Part shown: positions 26,240 to 35,923 of the stretch, one piece after another
Numbering within the stretch: the first letter of the stretch is position 1
Layout: each line of letters opens with the position of its first letter
Assembly (NCBI RefSeq): GCF_947500705.1
Contig: NZ_CANMSY010000001.1
Location: 558,001 to 622,000 of the forward strand
Length of the DNA: 64,000 nucleotides
Reading direction: 5' to 3'
Source: an uncultured Brachybacterium sp.
GTDB taxonomy: Bacteria; Actinomycetota; Actinomycetes; Actinomycetales; Dermabacteraceae
Notes under the pieces: generated by a model
What the model was told of the DNA's origin: nothing
Databases searched by the model: none
What the model saw: only the letters and a program-made list of their open reading frames with translations
Position numbers and translations under genes: made by a program

Positions 26240-27981
26240 CCACCGACGATCTCACCCTCACCCTCCCCACCACCCCTGGGGCCGACACTGCTGGGGCCGA
26301 CACTGCTGGGGCCACCGCAGCTGGAGCCACCGTTGCTGGGGCCACCCCCGGCGTGCCCACCACGACCACGGCGCCGCCCGCGATCGCGGTGGATGCCCTC
26401 AGCATCGGCTACTCGAGCGGCGGACGGATCGTCCCCACGGTCATCGAGGCATCCTTCGAGGTCCCCACCGGCAGCACCACCGCGCTGGTCGGTGAATCCG
26501 GATCGGGCAAGACCACGATCGCCTCCGCGATCAGCGGCCTGCTCGCGGACAACGCTCGCTGGCTGACCGGCGGCGTCCACCTGCTCGGCCAGGACGTCTC
26601 CCGCCTCGGCGAGCGCGGCTGGCAGGCGGTGCGGGGCAGCATCCTGGGCTACGTGCCGCAGGATCCGCTGGGCTCGCTGGATCCGCTGCAGACGGTCGGA
26701 GGGCATGTCGCCGAGTCGGTGCGTCAGGCCCGCAACGTCCCTGAGCGGGAGGCACGACGGATCGCCCGGGAGCTGCTGGAGACCGTGCACATCGCCGATG
26801 CGGAGCGGAAGCTCGCGGCGTATCCGCATGAGCTCTCCGGCGGACAGCTCCAGCGCGTCCTGATCGCCGGCGCCCTCGCGGGGAATCCGAGCGTGCTGAT
26901 CGCCGATGAGCCCACCTCCGCACTCGACGTCACGGTGCAGAAGCGGGTGCTGGACCTCCTCGAGGAGCTGCGAGAGGGCCTGTCCCTGTCGGTCCTGCTG
27001 ATCACCCATGATCTCTCCCTTGCCGCAGAACGCAGCGACCGGGTCGTCGTGCTGCAGCATGGCCGCGTCGTCGAGCAGGGCGCCTCCACGGACGTGGTCG
27101 CGCGCCCCGCCGCCCCGTACACGCTGCAGCTGTTCCGCGATGTCCCGGCGATGACCCCGCAGAAGTACGCGGCGACGCAGGCCGCGCTGCAGACCCGGCG
27201 GGAGACCGCCGGGACCGGGACCGCAGTGCAGGTCACCGCGCTGTCGAAGTCGTTCGACGGCGCCCACCGGGTGCTCGAGGACGTCGATGTCACGGTGCGG
27301 CGCGGTGAGATCCATGCGCTGGTCGGAGAATCGGGGTCCGGGAAGACCACCCTCGCCCGGATCATCGCCGGGCTGACGGCTTTCGGCGCCGGCACCGTCG
27401 AGGTCTCGGGAACGCCGCGGCCGCGCACTCCCGCCGTCGTCAACCCCGACCCGTCCGCGCTCCAGCTCGTCTACCAGAATCCGCTGGCCGCGCTCGATCC
27501 GCGCCGCCGCGTGGTCGACCTGGTCGCGGAACCGCTGCGCATCGGCGGGACCGCGAGGGCGGAGGCGCGCTCCCGCGCCCAGGCGCTGCTGCGGCAGGTC
27601 GGGATCTCCGAGGAGGCCGCGGCGAGGTACATCAGCCGGCTCTCCGGCGGGCAGCGCCAGCGCGTCGCCATCGCCCGCGCGCTGATCCTCTCCCCGTCCA
27701 CGCTGGTGCTGGATGAGCCGACCTCCGCGCTCGACGTCACCGTGCAGGCGCGGATCATCGATCTGCTCTTCGCGCTGCGCGCTGAGGATCCGGCGCTGAC
27801 GATGGTGTTCATCTCCCACGACCTGAGCCTGGTGCGGCAGATCTCCGATTCGATGACGGTCCTGCAGCGTGGCCGGGTCGTGGACCAGGGCCCGGCCGCG
27901 GAGGTCTTCGCCTCGCCCACCTCCGCCTACACGCGTCAGCTGATCGAGGCGATCCCCCGGGCGCCGGTGGTCAGGGAGTGA
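26236..27981 (+). CDS. Fused double ABC ATPase (DppD-DppF)
   Basis: 581 aa; one chain carries both ATPase domains that are separate DppD and DppF proteins in many bacteria. Each half has Walker A GESGSGKTT and an ABC signature: LSGGQLQRVLIAGAL in the first, [19 protein letters not shown] in the second, with Walker [13 protein letters not shown] and [11 protein letters not shown]. The N-terminus includes a Gly-Ala-Asp-Thr-Ala repeat coded by five 15-bp units (26276-26350). Last gene of the operon; its stop overlaps the convergent sqdX stop by 11 bp, leaving no room for a separate terminator. Confidence 0.92.
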   Translation: MTTDDLTLTLPTTPGADTAGADTAGATAAGATVAGATPGVPTTTTAPPAIAVDALSIGYSSGGRIVPTVIEASFEVPTGSTTALVGESGSGKTTIASAISGLLADNARWLTGGVHLLGQDVSRLGERGWQAVRGSILGYVPQDPLGSLDPLQTVGGHVAESVRQARNVPEREARRIARELLETVHIADAERKLAAYPHELSGGQLQRVLIAGALAGNPSVLIADEPTSALDVTVQKRVLDLLEELREGLSLSVLLITHDLSLAAERSDRVVVLQHGRVVEQGASTDVVARPAAPYTLQLFRDVPAMTPQKYAATQAALQTRRETAGTGTAVQVTALSKSFDGAHRVLEDVDVTVRRGEIHALVGESGSGKTTLARIIAGLTAFGAGTVEVSGTPRPRTPAVVNPDPSALQLVYQNPLAALDPRRRVVDLVAEPLRIGGTARAEARSRAQALLRQVGISEEAAARYISRLSGGQRQRVAIARALILSPSTLVLDEPTSALDVTVQARIIDLLFALRAEDPALTMVFISHDLSLVRQISDSMTVLQRGRVVDQGPAAEVFASPTSAYTRQLIEAIPRAPVVRE

Positions 27982-29104
27982 TCCCCGTGCCGTGCTTCTC
28001 GATCGCCATCTCGTAATAGCGCAGCAGGTCGTCCGAGGCGTTCTCCCACGAGTACTTCTCCGCCTCGGCACGGGCGGCCCCACGGATGCGTCCGCGCAGC
28101 TCGCCGTCTCCGAGGCGGGTCAGCGCCGCATCCAGGCTCGCCTCGTCCCCGGAGTCGAACAGCAGTCCGTCCAGCCCGTCGGTGACCTGCTCCATCGTCG
28201 GCCCCGAACGCGCGGCGACCACCGGGAGCCCGGAGGCCATCCCCTCGAGGATCACCAGGCCCAGGGTCTCGGTCACGGAGGGGAAGACGAACCCGTCGGC
28301 GCTCGCGAAGGCGCTCGCGAGCTCCTCCCCCTCCATGAACCCGGGGAACAGCGTCGAGGTGCCGGCGAAGAGCTGCTCGAGCTCGCGCCGGTACGGGCCG
28401 TCCCCGACGATCGCGAGCGCCACGTCCTCGCGCCGCTCCATCATCGGCCGCAGCGTGTGGATCTCCTTCTCCGCGGCGAGCCGACCCACGAACACCAGGA
28501 GCTTCTTCTCCGGATGCCCCTGGGTGAGACGCTCCCGCATCTCCGCCGAAGCGAAACGGGGATGGAAGGCCTGCGTGTCCACCCCGCGGCGCACCACGTG
28601 CAGGTTCGCGATCCCCTGGGTCTCGAGCTCGGCGCGCATCGTCTCCGAGGTGGCGATGTTGATGTCCGCGAGCGCGTGGTTGCGCCGGATCTGCCACCAC
28701 ACGGGACGCTTCCCCCAGCGGTAGGCCCGGTAGAGGTCGAGGTAGCGCGGGATATGCGTGTGATAGCTCGCGACCAGGGGAATCCGCTGCCGGTGAGCGG
28801 CGAAGGCCCCCGAGGAGGCCAGCAGCAACGGCTGGGCGGCGTGGACCACGTCCGGGTGGAATCCCCGGATGATGCCGTCCACGGTGGGATTCGGCAGCGT
28901 GAACCGGCGGTGCTTGTAGAACGGCAGGGTCACGGGCTTGACCCCCACCACCCGCGCTCCGCGGTACTCGGTGACCCCGAGATCCGGCGCGACGACCATG
29001 ACCTCGTGGCCGAGCTCGGTCATCCGTTCGACGGCGTGGCGGAGCCTGGTCACCACGCCGTCGACCGACGGCAGGAAGGTCTCCGTGACGATCGCGATCT
29101 TCAC
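27971..29104 (-). CDS. sqdX: Sulfoquinovosyltransferase (GT4)
   Basis: 377 aa GT-B glycosyltransferase. The N-terminus KIAIVTETFLPSVDGVVTRL, followed by APDLGVTEYRGARVVGV, HPDVVHAAQPLLLASSGAFA and VASYHTHIPRYLDLYR, matches the SqdX/SQD2 pattern for transfer of sulfoquinovose from its UDP form to diacylglycerol at the membrane. The C-terminal EX7E-like donor site is FVFPSVTETLGLVILEGMASG. Mannosyltransferases of GT4 look similar, but the gene lies 10 bp behind a clear sqdB, which settles the choice. Convergent and overlapping with the ABC ATPase. Confidence 0.85.
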   Translation of the reverse strand: MKIAIVTETFLPSVDGVVTRLRHAVERMTELGHEVMVVAPDLGVTEYRGARVVGVKPVTLPFYKHRRFTLPNPTVDGIIRGFHPDVVHAAQPLLLASSGAFAAHRQRIPLVASYHTHIPRYLDLYRAYRWGKRPVWWQIRRNHALADINIATSETMRAELETQGIANLHVVRRGVDTQAFHPRFASAEMRERLTQGHPEKKLLVFVGRLAAEKEIHTLRPMMERREDVALAIVGDGPYRRELEQLFAGTSTLFPGFMEGEELASAFASADGFVFPSVTETLGLVILEGMASGLPVVAARSGPTMEQVTDGLDGLLFDSGDEASLDAALTRLGDGELRGRIRGAARAEAEKYSWENASDDLLRYYEMAIEKHGTGITP

Positions 29105-29114
29105 GGGGTGGCGG

Positions 29115-30278
<1,164 letters not shown>

Positions 30279-30319
30279 TCAGGTCAAAGTCCCGGCATGC
30301 GAAGGACGACGCAGCCGGA

Positions 30320-30348
30320 TTGTGCACTTCCGTGTCCACCCATAACGT
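30320..30348 (+). promoter_or_regulatory. Candidate promoter of the folP-like gene
   Basis: TTGTGC (30320-30325), 17-bp spacer, TAACGT (30343-30348). Shares five bases with the opposing sqdB -10 box, so the two genes could compete for polymerase. Confidence 0.35.
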
Positions 30349-30371
30349 AGTGCAGGCCGGGCACCGCTCAA
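30344..30371 (-). promoter_or_regulatory. Candidate sqdB promoter
   Basis: Read on the minus strand: TTGAGC (30371-30366), 16-bp spacer, TACGTT (30349-30344), with a leader of about 75 nt. The -10 overlaps the -10 of the divergent folP-like gene. Confidence 0.4.
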
Positions 30372-30410
30372 AGACGCGGGGACCTGGCCTGAACTGCGGA
30401 GGAACGGACC

Positions 30411-31475
30411 ATGAACAACACATCGGACGAGAGCGCGACACGCCGCGCTCCCATGGTTGATTCCACTGTATCGCCCGCCCCCGAAGTACTGCTGGATGCT
30501 CCGCCGACCGCCCATGCACGGCTCCCCGCGGCGCCCCGGCACCCGACGCCCCGGCCGCCGACACCCCGGCCGCCGACATACCGTCCCCCGACTTCCCGTC
30601 CCGCGACAGCTCGACCCCCGGCACCCCGGCCGCTGCCGGACACGGCCCGGCGAGTGCTGGTGATGGGCATCGTGAACCGCACCCGCGATTCCTTCTTCGA
30701 CGAGGGCCGCACCTGGGCGCTGGAGGCTGCGGTGGCCGCCGGGCTCGAGGCCGCCCGCGCCGGAGCGGATCTGATCGACGTGGGCGGGGTGAAGTTCGCT
30801 CCCGGGGAGCCGGTGCCGGTCCAGGAGGAGATCGAGCGGGTCGTTCCGGTGATCGACGCACTGCGCAGCGCGCTGCCCGCGCACGTGCTGCTCTCGGTGG
30901 ACACCTTCCACGCCGCAGTGGCCAGAGCCGCGATCGAGGCCGGGGCCGACCTCATCAACGACACCACCGGACTCTCGGATCCGCTGATGGCGAGCACGGT
31001 CGCCGAGACCGGGGCATCGCTGGTGATCACCCATTCGACAGCGCGGCCCCGCCAGCCCCTCCCCCAGCCGCAGTACGACGACGTGGTCTCCGAGGTGCGG
31101 GACTTCCTCACCTCTCGCCTGCAGCGGGCTCTCGAGGCGGGGATCCCGCGGGAGCGGATCGTGCTGGACCCCGGACCGGACCTGAACAAGAACACCCTGC
31201 AGACCCTCGAGATGCTGCGAGCCTTCGAGCAGTACTCCTCACTCGGGCTGCCGCTGCTGGCGGCGCTGTCCCGCAAGGACTTCGTGGGCGAGTCGCTCGG
31301 CCTGCCCAAGGAGGACCGTCTGGAGGGCTCGCTCGCGGCCGCGGCGTGGACCGTCGGCCACGGGGCACGCATCCTGCGGGTCCACGATGTGCAGGCCACG
31401 GCGCGTCTGGTGCGGATGCTCGAGGTGCTCGCGGGCTGGCGCGATCCGGCCGGGCCGCTGGTCCACAACACCTGA
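30411..31475 (+). CDS. Dihydropteroate synthase family protein (FolP2-like)
   Basis: 354 aa. TIM-barrel of the pterin-binding family: VLVMGIVNRTRDSFFDEG, ADLIDVGGVKFAPGEP, LLSVDTFHAAVARAAIEAGAD, NDTTGL and RIVLDPGPDLNKNTLQTLEML. The first loop reads N-R-T-R-D-S-F where true DHPS has N-V-T-P-D-S-F, the pattern of the actinobacterial FolP2 paralogue, which in mycobacteria is reported to lack DHPS activity. I therefore do not assign folate synthesis. Residues ~15-80 are Pro/Arg/Thr-rich, from six 15-bp units (30543-30632); the barrel itself begins near residue 81. Divergent from sqdB. Confidence 0.8.
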   Translation: MNNTSDESATRRAPMVDSTVSPAPEVLLDAPPTAHARLPAAPRHPTPRPPTPRPPTYRPPTSRPATARPPAPRPLPDTARRVLVMGIVNRTRDSFFDEGRTWALEAAVAAGLEAARAGADLIDVGGVKFAPGEPVPVQEEIERVVPVIDALRSALPAHVLLSVDTFHAAVARAAIEAGADLINDTTGLSDPLMASTVAETGASLVITHSTARPRQPLPQPQYDDVVSEVRDFLTSRLQRALEAGIPRERIVLDPGPDLNKNTLQTLEMLRAFEQYSSLGLPLLAALSRKDFVGESLGLPKEDRLEGSLAAAAWTVGHGARILRVHDVQATARLVRMLEVLAGWRDPAGPLVHNT

Positions 31476-31505
31476 GCGCACGCCGGCCCGTACCTGCACC
31501 GGCAT

Positions 31506-31529
31506 CCGCACCCGCACCCGCACCCGCAC
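31506..31529 (+). repeat. 6-bp tandem repeat (CCGCAC)x4
   Basis: Four copies of CCGCAC in the 231-bp convergent gap after the folP-like gene. Confidence 0.85.
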
Positions 31530-31543
31530 CGTTTTGCTGCCGT

Positions 31544-31575
31544 GAGGACCGATGCCCTGCGGCACACCGGTCCTC
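31544..31575. terminator. Hairpin in the convergent gap
   Basis: GAGGACCG (31544-31551) pairs with CGGTCCTC (31568-31575), with an inner TGCC/GGCA pair. Lies between the folP-like stop and the serine-hydrolase stop. No T-run. The rest of 31476-31706 is GC-rich without clear signals. Confidence 0.4.
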
Positions 31576-31706
31576 TCGAGAGCAGAAGTGCACGCAGCCC
31601 GCCCGGCGCGGCGCGGCCCGCGTTCGGCCGGCCCGCGCGCGCCCGAGTTCGGCCGGCCCGGCCCGGCTCGGGCCGGGCCGACCAGGACCGTGCCACGCAG
31701 GACTGC

Positions 31707-32516
31707 TCAGCCGGCGAACTCCTCGAGCACCGCATCGGCCAGCTTCGGCATCACCTCGCGGTGCGCGTCGCAGAAGTCGTGGGAGGTGCCGACCACCAGC
31801 GCGAGCTCCGCCACTGGATCCACCCAGAAGGCGGTGCCGCGCATGCCGAAATGGCCCACGGTGCTCTCGCTGTTGCGGGTGCCGGTCCAGTGGGGAGACT
31901 TCGTGCCGCGCACCTCGAGTCCGAGTCCGAAGGGGTTCGGGCTCTGCTTCCCGAAGCCGGGCATGATGCCCACCAGCTCGGGGAACTGCACGCCGGTGAA
32001 CTCGGCGAACCAGCGCGGCTCGAGCAGAGTGGGCTGGAGCAGCTCACCCGCGAAGAGCGCGAGGTCGGCGAGGGAGCCCTGGGCGCCGACGGACGCCGAG
32101 CCGCTCCATTGCAGGGAGTCCATGCCGAGCGGCTCGACGATGCGCTCCTGGATCCAGCCGCCGTAGTCCCGGCCGAGCGCCCGCTCGACGTGCCGGGCGG
32201 CCTCGTCGATGCCGAAGTTGGAGTAGTGACGGCGCAGGCCGGGGGCTTGCAGCGTGCTCTCGGACTCGTAGAAGTAGCCCGAGGCGTGAGCGAGCAGATG
32301 GCGCAGCGTCGCGCCGGGTGGGCCTGCCGGGTCCTCGAGATCCACATACCCCTCCTGCAGTGCCAGGGCAGCACCGCAGCCGGTGAGCGTCTTGGTGACC
32401 GAGCGCCAGGGGCGCAGCAGCTGGACATCGCCGCGCCGCTCCCGCTCCCCTTCCCGACCGAGCACGATCGCCGCGGCCTCGAAGCCGAAGTCGTCGAGCA
32501 GGTCCAGAGCGCTCAT
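31707..32516 (-). CDS. Serine hydrolase, beta-lactamase/esterase family (second paralogue)
   Basis: 269 aa. Class C beta-lactamase fold with the nucleophile in WRSVTKTL (SxxK) and the YxN motif as YSNFG. It shares HLLAHASGY and the region FGLGLEVRGTKSPHWTGTR with its upstream neighbour, which is clearly a paralogue. No signal peptide, so it is probably cytoplasmic, like EstB-type esterases; the substrate is unknown. Its start overlaps the stop of the other paralogue by 4 nt. Confidence 0.85.
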   Translation of the reverse strand: MSALDLLDDFGFEAAAIVLGREGERERRGDVQLLRPWRSVTKTLTGCGAALALQEGYVDLEDPAGPPGATLRHLLAHASGYFYESESTLQAPGLRRHYSNFGIDEAARHVERALGRDYGGWIQERIVEPLGMDSLQWSGSASVGAQGSLADLALFAGELLQPTLLEPRWFAEFTGVQFPELVGIMPGFGKQSPNPFGLGLEVRGTKSPHWTGTRNSESTVGHFGMRGTAFWVDPVAELALVVGTSHDFCDAHREVMPKLADAVLEEFAG

Positions 32517-33349
32517 CGCGCCGTCCCGCCCCCGTCGCCCCAGCGCTCGAGGATCTGGTCGGTGAGGCCCGGCCAGACCCGCACGTGCTCGGGCCCGAAC
32601 CGCTGCTCGCCGAGGAAGGCGGCGGTGAGGCCCGCGGCCGGGTCCACCCAGAGGAAGGAGCCGGACTGGCCGAAGTGCCCGAAGGTCTCCGGGGAGGAGC
32701 GCGTGCCGGTCCAGTGCGGATTCTTCCCGCCGCGGATCTCGACGCCCAGTCCCCAGTCGTTGGGCTTCTGCCGCCCGTAGCCGGGGAGGATCCCCGCGAG
32801 CCCCGGGAACTGGACAGTCGTCGCCTCACGCCAGAGGTCCTCGGGGATCAGGGTGGGGGCCAGCTGCTCCCGGCCCACGGCCAGCAGATCGCGGATCGAC
32901 CCGCGGTAGCCGGCGGCCGGCGAACCGGTGACCTCGAGGTCGGTGAGGTCGAGTCCTGCGATGACGGTCTGCTCCATCCAGTCGGCGTAGTCGTAGCCGG
33001 TGGCCTCCTCGAGGTGCGCGGCGAGCACCTCGAAGCCCGTGTTGGAGTAGATGCGGCGGGCACCGACCGCGCCGACGGTCTCCTCGCCGTCGAAGGCGTA
33101 GCCAGCGGTGTGGGCGAGCAGATGACGCACGGTCGCGCCCTCCGGACCGGCGGGCTCGTCGAGGTCGACGAGGCCGCGATCCACAGCGATCAGGGCCCCC
33201 AGCGCGGCGAGCGGCTTGGAGACGCTCGCGAGGTCCCAGACCTGTGTGTCATCGCCCTGGAGCTGCAGGGTGTGCGCGGCGTCGGACACCCCCAGCGCAT
33301 GCGCGAAGTCGATGTCGACGGGGATCTCGGGCGGGGTCTCGGTCTCCAC
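32513..33349 (-). CDS. Serine hydrolase, beta-lactamase/esterase family (first paralogue)
   Basis: 278 aa. SxxK as SVSK in WDLASVSKPLAALGAL, YxN as YSNTGFEV and the GTR-type block KNPHWTGTRSSPETFGHFGQ. It lacks a signal peptide. It aligns over its full length with the following gene, so the pair arose by tandem duplication and has diverged. Possible roles are cleavage of esters or D-amino-acid peptides; the sequence does not decide. Confidence 0.85.
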   Translation of the reverse strand: METETPPEIPVDIDFAHALGVSDAAHTLQLQGDDTQVWDLASVSKPLAALGALIAVDRGLVDLDEPAGPEGATVRHLLAHTAGYAFDGEETVGAVGARRIYSNTGFEVLAAHLEEATGYDYADWMEQTVIAGLDLTDLEVTGSPAAGYRGSIRDLLAVGREQLAPTLIPEDLWREATTVQFPGLAGILPGYGRQKPNDWGLGVEIRGGKNPHWTGTRSSPETFGHFGQSGSFLWVDPAAGLTAAFLGEQRFGPEHVRVWPGLTDQILERWGDGGGTAR

Positions 33350-33653
33350 GCGCTCAAATATGGCACATCCGACCCGAGCCGACCGGGCGCCACCGCCCCG
33401 GGACCACCGCCCGACGACTGTCCGGAAGGTCTCGCAGTCACCGATGCCATATCGTGATATGTCCGTTTTGCCTACATGACCAGGAGTACCGTCGACTACT
33501 CGACGGGAACTGCTGGAACTGCACGTTTTAACCCTTGTTTACCTCCCCTTGACCGGCGCATCATGGGTTTGACCGCTTGCCGACGAGCGTCCCGGACCCA
33601 CGGCTCCCTGAACCGCCGGCACCTGAATACCGGCACCTGCACGAGGGGGACGA
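33350..33653. other. 304-bp divergent intergenic region
   Basis: Between the serine hydrolases (-) and the L,D-transpeptidase (+). It is locally AT-richer. It holds the near-palindrome CATATC-GT-GATATG (33448-33461), a 7-bp hairpin CCGTCGA/TCGACGG (33489-33495 and 33500-33506), and CCGGCACCTG twice (33617 and 33630 areas) just before the ribosome site GAGGGGGA. These look like control elements of the transpeptidase gene. Confidence 0.45.
33448..33461. promoter_or_regulatory. Inverted repeat CATATC-N2-GATATG
   Basis: A 6-2-6 inverted repeat in an otherwise GC-rich region, overlapping TATCGT, which fits a -10 box. It is suitable for a dimeric repressor of either divergent gene. Confidence 0.35.
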
Positions 33654-34427
33654 ATGACGTATCTGGAGATCACCCGGAGACCTGATCACACCGATCGCAC
33701 CGATCGCACCGATCGCACCGATCGAGCACTTCTGCCCATCGTTGCACCGTCACGCCGCGCCCTGCTGCTCGGGGTGGGCACGCTGGGCGCTGGTCTGGCA
33801 CTGGGCTCCGGCGCCGCGACCGCAGCCCCGCCCACGCTCCGCAGAGGCAGCCGGGGGTCGGCTGTCAGCTCGCTGCAGCGGAGGCTGACTGCTCTGAAGT
33901 ACTGGTGCGGAACGGCCGATGGCAGCTTCGGCCACCTGACCCAGCAGGCGGTGTTCGCGCTCCAGAAGGCGGCGGGCTTGGGTCGGGACGGGGTCGTGGG
34001 CCCGAAGACGTACCGGGCGCTCGACGCCGGCACGCAGCCTTCACGCCGGATCACCAGCGGCATCGGATTCGAGGTCGATCTGAGGAAGCAGATCATCATC
34101 GCCACCACCGGCGGCGCCCTGGCCTACATCCTGAACACCTCCACCGGCAGCGGCGAGCGCTACTACTCGGGAGGTCGATGGAAGACGGCGACCACCCCGC
34201 GCGGGAGCTTCTCGATGTACAGCCTGTACAGCAGGGGTTGGCAGAACGGCCCGCTGGGGAACCTCTACCGTCCCGGCTACTACGACCGCGGCTGGGCGAT
34301 CCACGGATCGACCTCGATCCCCACCTACCCGGCCTCCCACGGCTGCTGCCGGATCTCCGTCGGGGCGTCGGACATGCTCTGGAGAAGCTCCTGGTTCGCC
34401 AAGGGCCGTCGCGTGCTCGTGTACTGA
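33654..34427 (+). CDS. L,D-transpeptidase (YkuD) with peptidoglycan-binding domain
   Basis: 257 aa. A Tat-like signal (SRRALLLGVGTLGAGLALGS, residues ~33-52) follows an Asp-Arg-Thr repeat coded by four 9-bp units (33689-33724). A PG_binding_1 domain spans about 63-124. The C-terminal YkuD domain has H218 and the SHGCCR motif with catalytic C231 and R233. Such enzymes form 3-3 cross-links in wall peptides or act as related amidases, outside the membrane. The ATG follows GAGGGGGACGA. It stands alone with a strong hairpin behind it. Confidence 0.88.
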   Translation: MTYLEITRRPDHTDRTDRTDRTDRALLPIVAPSRRALLLGVGTLGAGLALGSGAATAAPPTLRRGSRGSAVSSLQRRLTALKYWCGTADGSFGHLTQQAVFALQKAAGLGRDGVVGPKTYRALDAGTQPSRRITSGIGFEVDLRKQIIIATTGGALAYILNTSTGSGERYYSGGRWKTATTPRGSFSMYSLYSRGWQNGPLGNLYRPGYYDRGWAIHGSTSIPTYPASHGCCRISVGASDMLWRSSWFAKGRRVLVY

Positions 34428-34472
34428 GCCGGGCCGGCCAGCAGGGTTGCCGGACACGACCGCCGGAGCGGC

Positions 34473-34503
34473 TGGGGAGGGGACGGCATCGCTGCCCCCT
34501 CCC
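34473..34503. terminator. Strong hairpin after the L,D-transpeptidase gene
   Basis: GGGGAGGGG (34473-34481) pairs perfectly with CCCCTCCCC (34495-34503), with a short inner GCA/TGC stem. 46 bp downstream of the stop and 175 bp before fhaA. A TACGAT at 34591-34596 beyond it could be the -10 box of the fhaA operon. Confidence 0.6.
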
Positions 34504-34677
34504 CTCCCGGGCCCTGCCTCTTCACGAGCCCTGCACGATTTCCTCGCCGCTCCCGCGCCCGGCGGTCCCGGCAGGGACCTGCTCTCGCGATACGATCTGG
34601 TGGCGAGCAGCCTCATCGACCGACCTCGTCGATCGGCGCTCGCGCATCAGCGGACACAGCGACAGCGAAGGACCATC

Positions 34678-35391
34678 GTGGGGATCTTGGATCGGATCGA
34701 GCGCGGCCTCGACCGCGGCGTGACGAGCGTCTTCTCGCCCGGCCGCGGTCAGCTCAAGCCGCTCGACCTGGCGCAGGGGCTCAAGCGCGAGTGCGATGAC
34801 CAGATCCAGGTGCTCGACCGCACCCGGACCCTCGCTCCCAACGTCTACACGATCTACCTGCACTCCCAGGACTACGACCGCTTCGACTCCTGGCAGGACA
34901 CCCTGCTGGACGAGCTGCAGCGGGTGCTCACCGAACATGCCGACAAGCAGCGCTATATGTTCGTCGGCGCGGTCTCGATCGAGCTCGCCCGCGACGACGA
35001 GGTGCGCACCGGCCGGTTCGAGACCGAGTCCCGCACCGAGCGCGGCAGCGTGGCCCCGGCCACCGGCGCCGCGCAGGCGGGGGCCGGCGGCAGCCCGATC
35101 ATCGAGATCGATGGGCAGCAGTACCTGCTGACCGGCCCGGTCACGGTGATCGGTCGCGGCGGCGACGCGGACATCATCCTCGAGGACACCGGGGTCTCCC
35201 GCCATCACCTCGAGCTGCGTGCGGAGGCGGATTCCACCCTGATCGCCACCGACCTCGGCTCCACCAACGGCACCTTCGTCGACGGCGAGCGGATCCGCAC
35301 GCCCGTCGCGCTCCATGACCGCTCGCTGCTGAAGATCGGCCGCACCCGCCTGACCGTGCTGCTCCCCGCCGCTGGCCCGGTCAGCTGGTGA
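34678..35391 (+). CDS. fhaA: FhaA: DUF3662 and FHA domain protein
   Basis: 237 aa. N-terminal DUF3662 domain (about 1-120: GILDRIERGLDRGVTSVFS, LDLAQGLKRECDDQ) and a C-terminal FHA domain (about 145-230) with the phosphothreonine-binding blocks VIGRGGDADIILEDTGVSRHH and DLGSTNGTFVDGERI. It binds phosphorylated partners of the Ser/Thr kinases downstream. The linker between domains is short compared with mycobacterial FhaA. GTG start after GCGAAGGA. First gene of the growth and division operon. Confidence 0.9.
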   Translation: MGILDRIERGLDRGVTSVFSPGRGQLKPLDLAQGLKRECDDQIQVLDRTRTLAPNVYTIYLHSQDYDRFDSWQDTLLDELQRVLTEHADKQRYMFVGAVSIELARDDEVRTGRFETESRTERGSVAPATGAAQAGAGGSPIIEIDGQQYLLTGPVTVIGRGGDADIILEDTGVSRHHLELRAEADSTLIATDLGSTNGTFVDGERIRTPVALHDRSLLKIGRTRLTVLLPAAGPVSW

Positions 35392-35398
35392 ACGCCCT

Positions 35399-35923
35399 AT
35401 GAGTGAACTGACACTGGTCGCCCTGCGTCTGGGCTTCGTGCTCGCGCTGTGGATCTTCGTGATCGTGGTGGTGCTGGTGCTGCGCAACGACCTCTTCGGC
35501 ACCACCGTGGTCACCCGCTCGAGCCGGGATCCGCGCCGCGAGCAGCGCCCCGCCTCCGGGCCGATCGGCGGAGCGGCCGCCGAGGCCGGCAGTCCTCCCC
35601 AGCTGCGCACGGACCCCGAGGTCACCCAGGCCGCGATGGTCGTCACCGCCGGCCCGCTGCGCGGCACCTCGCTGACGTTGGGATCCACCCCGATCCTCAT
35701 CGGCCGCGCTCCTGAATGCACCCTGGTGGTGGATGACGACTACGCCTCCAACCGCCACGCCCGCGTGTTCCAGCGCGAGGGCGAGTGGATGGTGGAGGAT
35801 CTGGGCTCCACCAACGGCACCCTGGTGTCCGGTCGCCGGATCGAGGGCGCCGTGCCCTTCCGGCCCGGGGCCCAGGTGCGGATCGGCCGCACCGAGATCG
35901 AACTGAGACGAGGTCCGCGATGA
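35399..35923 (+). CDS. fhaB: FhaB: membrane-anchored FHA protein
   Basis: 174 aa. One N-terminal transmembrane helix (LRLGFVLALWIFVIVVVLVL) and a C-terminal FHA domain with PILIGRAPECTLVVDDDYASNRHAR and DLGSTNGTLVSGRRI. In this conserved operon FhaB docks phosphorylated cell-wall and division proteins (including the PBP and kinases). It starts 7 bp after fhaA; its stop overlaps the pstP start by 4 nt. Confidence 0.92.
   Translation: MSELTLVALRLGFVLALWIFVIVVVLVLRNDLFGTTVVTRSSRDPRREQRPASGPIGGAAAEAGSPPQLRTDPEVTQAAMVVTAGPLRGTSLTLGSTPILIGRAPECTLVVDDDYASNRHARVFQREGEWMVEDLGSTNGTLVSGRRIEGAVPFRPGAQVRIGRTEIELRRGPR

Noticed and set aside
34447-34677. N-terminal extension of fhaA
   Set aside because: The extra 77 residues match nothing in the family and would cross a strong terminator hairpin; the GTG at 34678 gives the exact DUF3662 start.
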